Below are positions 28,607-35,289 of a stretch of 64,000 nt of DNA, in pieces. A program made the position numbers and the translations under genes. The number at the start of each line of letters is the position of its first letter. Positions within the stretch are counted from its first letter, which is position 1. The notes beneath the pieces were generated by a model. The model saw only the letters and a list, made by a program, of their open reading frames with translations, searched no databases and was not told where the DNA came from. The DNA comes from an uncultured Nitrospiraceae bacterium (GTDB lineage Bacteria > Nitrospirota > Thermodesulfovibrionia > Thermodesulfovibrionales > Dissulfurispiraceae), in contig CAIJNL010000014.1 of assembly GCA_903822005.1 (NCBI GenBank), forward strand, positions 1 to 64,000, read 5' to 3'.

Positions 28607-30057
28607 AGTGAGGGCCTCCTCAGATGCCATTCAGTGCTTTGCTCAAAGGCATGCGCTGCCTGCAGGATCGTCTCCTCACCAAAATGCTTTCCAATTATCT
28701 GGAGCCCCACCGGCAGGCCTTCCCGGGTAAAACCGCATGGCACCGAAATACCGGGCACTCCGGCAAGGTTCACCGAAATAGTGAAGATATCAGACAGATA
28801 CATCTGCAGAGGATCTGTCGCTTTTTCCCCGATACGGAAGGCCCCGGTCGGAGCTGTAGGGGTCACGATCACATCAACATCCCTGAATGCGCTATCAAAG
28901 TCATTCTTTATCAGGGTCCTCACCTGCTGTCCCTTTTTGTAGTACGCGTCGTAATAACCGGATGAAAGGGCATATGTGCCGAGCATGATCCTTCTTTTTA
29001 CCTCTGCCCCAAATCCCTTCGCCCTGGTATTCATATACATATCTATCAGGTCTTTTGCCGGCTCCCTGAGACCATATTTAACGCCGTCATACCTGGCCAG
29101 GTTCGATGAGGCTTCAGAAGTGGCAAGAATATAGTAAGTGGCTATGGCATATTGAGTATGGGGAAGCGATACTTCAACGGCCCTGGCGCCAAGGTCTTCG
29201 AGTTTCTTTATTGCATCCCTCACAGACTTCTCAACGTCCTGGTCCATTCCCTCGATAAAATATTCCCTGGGTATGCCAATTCGCAGCCCTTTGATATCTC
29301 TTCCTAACGCGGCCATAAAATCCGGAGACGCTACAGGGGCCGAAGTCGAATCAAGGGGATCGTGTCCCGCTATTACATTCATCATCGCGGCCGCATCGGC
29401 AACATCTTTTGTGATAGGCCCGATCTGGTCGAGCGAAGATGCAAAGGCCACCAGGCCATACCTGGAAACCCTGCCATAAGTGGGCTTGAGCCCCACAATG
29501 CCGCAGAGCGAGGCAGGCTGCCTGATCGAGCCGCCGGTATCAGACCCAACCGCTGCTATACACTCACCTGCTGCAACTGCTGCAACCGAGCCTCCGCTGC
29601 TGCCGCCCGGAACACAGTCGAGGTTCCAGGGGTTTCTTGTAGTATGAAAACTCGAGTTCTCGGTGGATGAACCCATCGCGAATTCGTCGAGGTTGGTCTT
29701 GCCGACTAAAACACAATCCTGGCCTCTTAATTTGCCAGTGACCGTGCTTTCGTAAGGCGGCACAAAATTATGCAGGATTTGCGAAGCACAGGTAGTCAAT
29801 ATGCCCTTTGTGCACATATTGTCTTTAATCGCTATCGGTATGCCGGTCAAGAGCGATGCGCGGCCGGAATCTATGGCCTCCTGGGCGCGCTCGGTGTTTT
29901 TATATGCTTCTTCCCGGGTGATTGTGATAAAAGCCTTGACCCGGTCTTCCACGCTATCGATGCGTCCATAAACATCGTCAACTACTTCCCTGACCGTTAC
30001 CTCGCGCTTGTCCAGAAGCTTTCGCAGCCCGAGAATGGTCATTTCATTAAGTTTCAA
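28603..30057 (-). CDS. gatA: aspartyl/glutamyl-tRNA amidotransferase subunit A
   Basis: A protein of 484 residues from a TTG at 30057. I chose it because AGGAGGG lies 4-5 bases upstream and it gives the family-like start [20 protein letters not shown]; the next ATG is at 30042. It is an amidase-signature enzyme with the catalytic Lys in [10 protein letters not shown], the Ser-Ser pair in [14 protein letters not shown] and [14 protein letters not shown]. It releases ammonia from glutamine for GatB. The genome thus uses indirect Gln/Asn-tRNA synthesis. Confidence 0.95.
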   Translation of the reverse strand: MKLNEMTILGLRKLLDKREVTVREVVDDVYGRIDSVEDRVKAFITITREEAYKNTERAQEAIDSGRASLLTGIPIAIKDNMCTKGILTTCASQILHNFVPPYESTVTGKLRGQDCVLVGKTNLDEFAMGSSTENSSFHTTRNPWNLDCVPGGSSGGSVAAVAAGECIAAVGSDTGGSIRQPASLCGIVGLKPTYGRVSRYGLVAFASSLDQIGPITKDVADAAAMMNVIAGHDPLDSTSAPVASPDFMAALGRDIKGLRIGIPREYFIEGMDQDVEKSVRDAIKKLEDLGARAVEVSLPHTQYAIATYYILATSEASSNLARYDGVKYGLREPAKDLIDMYMNTRAKGFGAEVKRRIMLGTYALSSGYYDAYYKKGQQVRTLIKNDFDSAFRDVDVIVTPTAPTGAFRIGEKATDPLQMYLSDIFTISVNLAGVPGISVPCGFTREGLPVGLQIIGKHFGEETILQAAHAFEQSTEWHLRRPSL

Positions 30058-30164
30058 TCCGCCCTCCTGACGCAACAAAAGAATCCCTTGCAGAATATAA
30101 TAGCCGTAAAAGACCGTTTTTACAGAATATGAATTTTATCACTCTGTTATACTATTTGTAAATT

Positions 30165-31115
30165 ATGGAAAGAACCGATACGGCCTCAAGCAGGCAAAAT
30201 CAGAGGTTGTCCGTTTCAGTTGACGACCAGACCAAGAGACTGGACATATTCGTGTCCGAAGCCACCGGGATCACCAGGTCCCAAATTCTGAAGCTGATCA
30301 GGGAAGGGCACGTGCTTGTCAACGGGCAGGCGGAAGATCCGAATTACAAGGTGCGGCTGGCCGACCTGATCGATCTGGCAGTGCTTCCGGAAGCTGAAAC
30401 AACACTTATAGCGGAAGACCTGCCGCTGAATATCCTTTACATGGATGAATACCTGGCTGTTGTAGACAAACCTGCCGGCATGGTGGTTTATCCCTCTTTC
30501 GGCCATACCGGCGGCACGCTGATGAACGCGCTGGCCCATCATGCGCCCAAACTCGCTTCTATCGGCGGAGGGCTGAGACCCGGGGTCGTGCACAGGCTTG
30601 ATAAGGACACTTCCGGGGTTATGGTAGTTGCACTGGAAGATGCTGCCTATTACAATCTGACCGAGCAGTTCAGGGACAGGAACATTCAGAGAAAATATGT
30701 TTCGCTGATTTCGGGCAGCCTGAAAGAAAATTCGGGGGAAATCAGGCTCGAAATCGGACGCTCAAATTCGGACAGAAAAAAGATGTCGACAAGGACAAGG
30801 CACGGCAAGGAGGCAATTACACGCTGGAAAGTGCTACAGCGCCTGGACAGGGCCACACTGATCGAGGCCAGACTCGGCACAGGCAGGACCCACCAGATCA
30901 GGGTGCATTTCGCTGCCATAGGGAATCCGGTGCTTGGAGACGCTACCTACGGCAAAAAAACATCGGTCGAGACTCGCGCGGGAAAGATGACTATTCCCAG
31001 GCAGATGCTCCATGCCGAAACACTCGGATTTACGCATCCTCATACAGGGGAGTTTATGGAATTCACTTCCCCCATGCCGGATGACATAAAGGAATGCATC
31101 AGAAAACTGAGTTGA
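30165..31115 (+). CDS. rluD: RluA/RluD-family 23S rRNA pseudouridine synthase
   Basis: A 316-residue enzyme with an N-terminal S4 RNA-binding domain (KRLDIFVSEATGITRSQILKLI) and the RluA catalytic domain with the Asp motif HRLDKDTSGVMVVA. GRTHQIRVHFAAIGNPVLGD is also typical. RluD modifies helix 69 of 23S rRNA; other RluA members have different targets, so the exact site is a guess. An extended -10 (TGtTATACT, ending at 30153) lies just upstream. Confidence 0.9.
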   Translation: MERTDTASSRQNQRLSVSVDDQTKRLDIFVSEATGITRSQILKLIREGHVLVNGQAEDPNYKVRLADLIDLAVLPEAETTLIAEDLPLNILYMDEYLAVVDKPAGMVVYPSFGHTGGTLMNALAHHAPKLASIGGGLRPGVVHRLDKDTSGVMVVALEDAAYYNLTEQFRDRNIQRKYVSLISGSLKENSGEIRLEIGRSNSDRKKMSTRTRHGKEAITRWKVLQRLDRATLIEARLGTGRTHQIRVHFAAIGNPVLGDATYGKKTSVETRAGKMTIPRQMLHAETLGFTHPHTGEFMEFTSPMPDDIKECIRKLS

Positions 31116-31147
31116 GACGACTTTCTGTTTTGATCCTGACTTAAATA

Positions 31148-31179
31148 ACCGGCTGGCCGTACATTACGGCTCAGCCGGT
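31148..31179. terminator. bidirectional hairpin between rluD and a reverse unknown gene
   Basis: The arms ACCGGCTG (31148-31155) and CAGCCGGT (31172-31179) pair, and inside them GCCGT/ACGGC pair around a 5-base loop. It sits between two converging genes. T-runs are weak on both sides. Confidence 0.55.
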
Positions 31180-31195
31180 ATTAACACCAGGTCGC

Positions 31196-32005
31196 TTACC
31201 TTTGAGTGTAACCAGGCGGATAAGGCGCGTAACTCGTTTCGTCCCAAAGCCTGTTCCCGCGTTCAGATCCGCACGCAATCAACCCCTTTTTGCAGAGCAC
31301 CTCGCTCCATTCATACTTGTACAGGGTCTTCTGAACAGGCGTCCTCATGGGTTCAAACGCAACATGAACTACCGGCGCATGCATGGATTCTCCAAAACCG
31401 GTGCCAGCGCTTTCATCTCTTGTTTTAGACATACGCGTTGCAGAACGCTCCTCCATCCCGGCAGGCACATGCTCGGCTGATTTCGGCGCCCTGTATACAG
31501 GCCTGGGCCTCTCCTTCTCGCGATAAACAGCGACAGCTATAACTCCCATCGCGCTCGTATCATTAAATGTGCGGACCGAATATGAATCAGCAACATTCGT
31601 AAAATAGAACTTGTGGACAGTGGAGCTGTCTGTCCTCCAGCCATCGAGCCTGGCAGAGCCATTGCCGTCTATCACATACATCTCCTCACTGTTCGCCAGG
31701 TTGGACTGCTTGCCCGATATAATGTTCCTGCCGTCAACCGCTATCACTACGCCAATACGTTCAGACCCAATGTTCCTGACCACAATACCATAATTCTGCC
31801 CTTTTCTGGCCTCCAGGAACTTCTTGATAACATGTGTCCCGCCCTCCTGAAAATCGCGATGGGGGACCGAGAGGAGCGTGCTGCCATCCTCCGCTACCAC
31901 TTCGATTCTGACCGGGTCATACGACCTCGGCGGCTGGTGCGCGGAAGCAATTGATAACGTTGCCGCCAAAAAGACTGCTGTAACAAAGATGATAATGTTT
32001 TTCAT
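31196..32005 (-). CDS. exported protein of unknown function (269 residues)
   Basis: A clear signal peptide (KNIIIFVTAVFLAATLSIASA) precedes a beta-rich domain from about 30 to 160 with GIVVRNIGSERIGVVIAVDG and a linker rich in charged residues. The C-terminal part has two cysteines (VLCKKGLIACGS). I do not recognise a named family, though the middle resembles carbohydrate- or surface-layer-type beta sandwiches. AAGGAGG precedes the ATG. The protein is likely periplasmic or surface-bound. Confidence 0.65.
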   Translation of the reverse strand: MKNIIIFVTAVFLAATLSIASAHQPPRSYDPVRIEVVAEDGSTLLSVPHRDFQEGGTHVIKKFLEARKGQNYGIVVRNIGSERIGVVIAVDGRNIISGKQSNLANSEEMYVIDGNGSARLDGWRTDSSTVHKFYFTNVADSYSVRTFNDTSAMGVIAVAVYREKERPRPVYRAPKSAEHVPAGMEERSATRMSKTRDESAGTGFGESMHAPVVHVAFEPMRTPVQKTLYKYEWSEVLCKKGLIACGSERGNRLWDETSYAPYPPGYTQR

Positions 32006-32457
32006 GACTTAAATCCTCCTTGTGGGTTGTCCTTTGATCTTTAGACAACCCGGCGGACGGATTTGTTCCCTGGAATATTTTCAAGCGCATTATCAACGGC
32101 AAGGGCATACGCCCCTTGTCTCGCTGAATAAACTCACCTTGATACAACGACCGCATTATCTGAAGGACGCACATCATCTCTGACTGATCAGAATCGCAAG
32201 GAAGGTCACACCGAGACGTCGAGTCGCATGCCCTTGCCATCTTCAAGCCCGTATAATGGATTGTGATTGGTAGGCGTCAGCGGTGGCCGGATCGACAGCG
32301 CAGCGTCGCCGTTGGGGTATCACGCATAGAGATAAATACGAGCGTTTAATTAGGGTGCCCACAATGATTCAGCAAGCCGAGATTCGGCTACCGCTGATGG
32401 CGTAAAAGCAAGGATTGTCAAAGCAGGCAAGTCCAACAATTTCTAATGGCTGCTAAA
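32006..32457. other. 452-base gap with a structured segment
   Basis: No convincing protein gene is seen. A consensus TATAAT lies at 32252-32257 without a well-placed -35. Downstream, a 13-bp inverted repeat (32277-32289 with 32385-32397, one G-U pair) encloses smaller hairpins, including CGAC/GTCG (32293-32308) and AGCCGA/TCGGCT (32375-32389). This may be a small structured RNA; see the findings. Confidence 0.35.
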
Positions 32458-32877
32458 TCACAAAACCTTGAAAGGTTTCTCCTCCTCGGCATGCTCGATA
32501 TCCTTAAGGTGAAATTGCAGCGCATCGACTGACAGATGTATCTCCCACAACGAGACCAGGAGAGAAATAATCATGGCAATCATGCTCGCCACAAAGAAAA
32601 GTTTACCAAGCCAGGAAAGACCCTCAAACAATACGAACATGCAGACAGTGCATAACAAAAGACTGAAGACCCCCCAGAACTGCATCGTCCTGGTCAGCAT
32701 TATACGCCTTCGCAGGCTCTGTATCTGCCTTACATACCTCGTATCAGGCGCTTTAAGATATTCGGCATGGAGGGTGCGGATTACAGCGGCCAAACCAAGA
32801 AAGCGGTTGGTATACGCAAGCATCAGCAGCGAAATGGCAGGGAAGAGAAGCGCAGGTGTTGTTATGTCCATGTCCAC
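32458..32877 (-). CDS. DUF2721-like membrane protein
   Basis: A 139-residue protein with three hydrophobic helices (about 7-30, 66-88 and 91-112). LLMLAYTNRFLGLAAVIRTLH near the start and QIQSLRRRIMLTRTMQFWGVFSLLLC in the middle match the DUF2721 family of small inner-membrane proteins. The function is unknown. AAGGAGAG lies upstream of the ATG. It is divergent from the tRNA-Arg gene. Confidence 0.75.
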   Translation of the reverse strand: MDMDITTPALLFPAISLLMLAYTNRFLGLAAVIRTLHAEYLKAPDTRYVRQIQSLRRRIMLTRTMQFWGVFSLLLCTVCMFVLFEGLSWLGKLFFVASMIAMIISLLVSLWEIHLSVDALQFHLKDIEHAEEEKPFKVL

Positions 32878-32995
32878 AGTTATCTCTCCTTAATATATTC
32901 TTTACACCGGACAATTTTATCTTTGTCTATTTCCAAAAATCTGAACTTTTCTCTACCGATTTTGTCCGGCCTTATGGTATTATAAACATCTTGAC

Positions 32996-33069
32996 GCGCC
33001 CATAGCTCAGCTGGATAGAGCGCCAGACTACGAATCTGTAGGCCGGGGGTTCGAATCCCTCTGGGCGCG
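32996..33069 (+). tRNA. tRNA-Arg (anticodon ACG)
   Basis: A complete 74-base cloverleaf. The acceptor strand GCGCCCA pairs with TGGGCGC; the D-arm is GCTC...GAGC, and the anticodon loop CTACGAA carries ACG. The T-arm GGGGGTTCGAATCCCTC is normal. CCA is not encoded. The last 45 bases belong to a 48-bp sequence that recurs at 35168-35215, which marks the gene as an integration site. A hairpin plus T8 follows. Confidence 0.95.
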
Positions 33070-33072
33070 CTT
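33025..33072 (+). repeat. left attachment repeat (attL) within tRNA-Arg
   Basis: A 48-bp sequence running from the anticodon stem to 3 bases past the tRNA end. It is identical to 35168-35215. Direct repeats of a tRNA 3' end are the standard mark of tyrosine-integrase insertion. Confidence 0.9.
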
Positions 33073-33082
33073 TAAAAATCAA

Positions 33083-33116
33083 AGACTTACGGAGATTTCG
33101 TGGGTCTTTTTTTTAT
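33083..33116 (+). terminator. terminator after tRNA-Arg (island side)
   Basis: Arms AAAGAC and GTCTTT with an imperfect inner part, followed by a run of eight T. It lies directly after the attL repeat and so belongs to the island. The other repeat has its own hairpin plus T-run. Confidence 0.65.
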
Positions 33117-33133
33117 TTCATTTTGTCTGCGTT

Positions 33134-33162
33134 TTGTCCACACAAAGCTTTTTTTGTCCACA
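33134..33162 (+). repeat. left pair of TTGTCCACA repeats (possible integrase arm sites)
   Basis: TTTTGTCCACA occurs at 33132-33142 and again at 33152-33162, exactly 20 bases (about two helical turns) apart. The core TTGTCCACA recurs twice near the right end of the island at 35065-35073 and 35120-35128. Confidence 0.6.
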
Positions 33163-33278
33163 ACAACCTTCATAACTCATTGATTCTAATTGCGAGAACA
33201 ACAGATTCTCGATCTGTAGACGAAATTCGTAAGTACACATATTACAGGCATTTTATAAAGTAACCTCTCAGCACCTCA

Positions 33279-33331
33279 TTGCAATTATCCATATTGCTTC
33301 GAACACATAATTGTGATATAGTTGCAATTAT
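33279..33331 (+). promoter_or_regulatory. island promoter bracketed by TTGCAATTAT repeats
   Basis: A promoter is formed by TTGCTT (33294-33299), a 17-base spacer and TATAGT (33317-33322) with an extended TG. TTGCAATTAT lies just upstream of the -35 (33279-33288) and again over the -10/start (33322-33331). An inverted partial copy ATAATTG is in the spacer (33307-33313). A repressor bound to these would shut the promoter. The 313-base stretch from the tRNA to the first gene contains nothing else I can name. Confidence 0.6.
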
Positions 33332-33386
33332 GACAAAAAAACTGGATTTCGTCTAATCATTGTAAGACACATGGGAGGGAATCAAA

Positions 33387-34076
33387 ATGGCGAGTGATGC
33401 CGCAGTATGGGCAGGGTCTTTTGCCACTTTATTGGCCGTTACTGTGGCCCTGCTCAAAGAAGAGCTTATGCGAATATGGCGTCGGCCAAAGTTGGACGCA
33501 AGGATACGACTTTCCGCACCTGACTGTCAAAAGACTAAGATGACCCTTTACAACCAAGCAGGTGCCATAACAGATGTCTCCGACTGCTTCTATTTTCGTC
33601 TTTGGATAGAAAACACGGGAAATCAACGTGCGGAAAAGGTTCAGGTATTCCTGTCCAAATTCTTACGCCGCCATGCGGATGGCTCTTTTGTTGAAGACAA
33701 GGCATTCCTGCCGATGAATTTGCGTTGGACGCACTCGCAGCCATCAGCTCCGGAGATCTTCGCGGACGGAATATCACCAAAAATGGGAAAACACTGCGAG
33801 TTAGGTCATTTTCTTGACCCGGGTAAGCGAGTGACATTCGGAATCGACCTCCCGAATATATCACCGCATCAAACAATACTTGAATTAGAGCTGGAAGTTG
33901 CTCCGAATACCCTCACTCACTTGGTTCCTCCGGGGGTCTACCAACTCGAAATAAAGCTTGCCGCGGCAAATACTGAGCCGAAAACAAAAACAATAGAGAT
34001 CAACCACACAGGCGACTGGTATCCGGAAGAAAACAAGATGTTTTCCGACGGATTTGGGATGAAGGAGATTTCTTAA
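33387..34076 (+). CDS. island protein with N-terminal membrane anchor, unknown function
   Basis: A 229-residue protein with a single helix at about 7-24 (VWAGSFATLLAVTVALLK) followed by a basic stretch (RIWRRPK), so the bulk should face the cytoplasm. The rest is beta-rich and includes FYFRLWIENTGNQRAEKVQVF, like an immunoglobulin-type fold seen in other island-borne unknowns. GGGAGG precedes the ATG. It is the first of two genes in the tRNA-Arg island, 57 bases ahead of the MltR/HEPN-like gene. No enzyme motif is visible. Membrane anchoring plus an effector-like partner recalls phage-defence pairs, but this is inference. Confidence 0.65.
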   Translation: MASDAAVWAGSFATLLAVTVALLKEELMRIWRRPKLDARIRLSAPDCQKTKMTLYNQAGAITDVSDCFYFRLWIENTGNQRAEKVQVFLSKFLRRHADGSFVEDKAFLPMNLRWTHSQPSAPEIFADGISPKMGKHCELGHFLDPGKRVTFGIDLPNISPHQTILELELEVAPNTLTHLVPPGVYQLEIKLAAANTEPKTKTIEINHTGDWYPEENKMFSDGFGMKEIS

Positions 34077-34133
34077 AAAGTCAACCAAGTATTGGAGTCG
34101 ACCTCGGATAATAGCAAATTAGGCAGAATCAAA

Positions 34134-34982
34134 ATGGCAAAGAAGAACCATCATTCAGATGCAGTTGACGAATCGGATCGGGGCTGCGTTCTAGTTGTAG
34201 CTGCCAATCTCGAACTTGTGCTTGAGCGGCTTCTCAAGGCAACCTTTACAAAGAATAATATCTCTAAAAAAGTGCAAGAATCGCTGTTTGACTCAAACGG
34301 CCCGCTAGCAACATTCTCGGGTAAGCTCCGAATAGCCTTCGCATTTGCGCTAATCTCCGCAGATGACTATGCTGACATAGACTTTATCCGTAAGCTCCGG
34401 AACGAAGCAGCGCATAACTCCGAGGAGTACGACCTATCAGAGCATCCTCGAGGAGAACAGATCGATAAGCTAAAGTGCGTACAACCTTACCTTGGAGTAG
34501 CCAAAAGGTATAATGTCTCAAAAATTGCAAAGATGGCATGTGATTCCGGTCGACATGAATCTTCTACCGTGCGGGACGTCCGCCTTCTTGACGCCGGATT
34601 CATCAAGGTTCATAAAGTCCATCTCTTTCTCGGAGCCACAGACATCAGTGCTAGGATATATTACTCGTACATGCTCCTACCAGCTCTCCGGAAGTTATCC
34701 CCTGAAGCTCGTGAGTTAATGGCCATGATACAGGATAGGCGCTTAACACCCGCTCAGCACCATAGTCTTGAAACATCAATATTAGGCCATGCGCTGTGTG
34801 AACTTCGCAAAGCAGGTCTTCTTTCCCCTTTGTTTTGGTCTGATAAGAACGCGAAAGAGATACCTGTCTACTTCCATCCAGATGAGTTTCAAGTTGCGAT
34901 GTCTCGATTCCCTTTGATTTCTGATAAAACGAGATCTGTAGTCCGGCAGGAACTAATCAGAGTTGGTTACCTGCAGCCTTAG
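34134..34982 (+). CDS. MltR/HEPN-like protein with RNxxxH motif
   Basis: A protein of 282 residues from the ATG at 34134; an in-frame TTG at 34092 is possible. Residues about 13-100 resemble the mannitol-repressor MltR domain: SDRGCVLVVAANLELVLERLL, then FDSNGPLATFSGKLRIAFA and DFIRKLRNEAAHN. RNEAAH at 89-94 fits the Rx4-6H active-site motif of HEPN RNases. The C-terminal ~170 residues show no family I recognise. No membrane segment or helix-turn-helix is obvious. As cargo of a small island, it may be a toxin-like RNase, with the membrane protein as its partner. Confidence 0.65.
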   Translation: MAKKNHHSDAVDESDRGCVLVVAANLELVLERLLKATFTKNNISKKVQESLFDSNGPLATFSGKLRIAFAFALISADDYADIDFIRKLRNEAAHNSEEYDLSEHPRGEQIDKLKCVQPYLGVAKRYNVSKIAKMACDSGRHESSTVRDVRLLDAGFIKVHKVHLFLGATDISARIYYSYMLLPALRKLSPEARELMAMIQDRRLTPAQHHSLETSILGHALCELRKAGLLSPLFWSDKNAKEIPVYFHPDEFQVAMSRFPLISDKTRSVVRQELIRVGYLQP

Positions 34983-35064
34983 AAAAAAATTGCGCCCTAA
35001 CCGTTAATCAGTACAATCTAGTACTGTGAGAACTCTCACAATCGGAAGCCGCATCAATAGAGGC

Positions 35065-35128
35065 TTGTCCACACTAGACACTCACCATCACTGCGAAAAC
35101 AAAGGGGAAAACGAAACCATTGTCCACA
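35065..35128 (+). repeat. right pair of TTGTCCACA repeats
   Basis: TTGTCCACAC at 35065-35074 and at 35120-35129, the same orientation as the left pair. They lie 40-100 bases inside the right attachment repeat, as expected for arm-type sites of a tyrosine integrase. Confidence 0.6.
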
Positions 35129-35167
35129 CCTAACCGCGCAAAGCCTTGATAGAAGCCAATCTAACCA

Positions 35168-35215
35168 AGACTACGAATCTGTAGGCCGGGGGTTCGAATC
35201 CCTCTGGGCGCGCTT
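35168..35215 (+). repeat. right attachment repeat (attR), tRNA-Arg 3' fragment
   Basis: Identical over 48 bp to 33025-33072. It begins in the anticodon stem, lacks the acceptor 5' half and D-arm, and so cannot make a tRNA. It is followed by its own hairpin and T8 run, which is probably the original terminator of the tRNA gene. Confidence 0.9.
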
Positions 35216-35225
35216 AAAAAATGAA

Positions 35226-35259
35226 CGGGTTAAGATGATCTCTTGGCCCTTTTTTTTGC
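35226..35259 (+). terminator. original tRNA-Arg terminator beyond the island
   Basis: GGG...CCC with an inner AAGA/TCTT pair, followed by eight T (35251-35258). It lies right after attR and at the 3' side of the reverse-strand kinase gene. Confidence 0.6.
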
Positions 35260-35289
35260 CTTCTTGACTGCAGCTTTACTACCTTGCCG

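Larger units (their letters stand above)
33025..35215 (+). mobile_element. small integrase-less genomic island in tRNA-Arg
   Basis: The island is about 2.2 kb. It is bounded by 48-bp direct repeats of the tRNA-Arg 3' end. Just inside each end lie two copies of TTGTCCACA in the same orientation (33134-33142 and 33154-33162; 35065-35073 and 35120-35128), like integrase arm-type sites. It carries two genes, one with a predicted membrane anchor and one MltR/HEPN-like, and no integrase, so it would depend on an enzyme supplied from elsewhere. It resembles a cis-mobilisable element or a satellite. The host's codon style changes here (more CGA/CGG and AT-rich gaps). Confidence 0.8.

Noticed and set aside
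31917-32246. Reverse open frame of 109 codons upstream of the exported unknown
   Set aside because: It overlaps the signal-peptide start of a better gene in another frame and has no ribosome site.
33205-33235. Possible third tRNA-Arg-like fragment inside the island's left gap
   Set aside because: Only a short stretch resembles the anticodon-arm sequence, with many mismatches; chance similarity is likelier.
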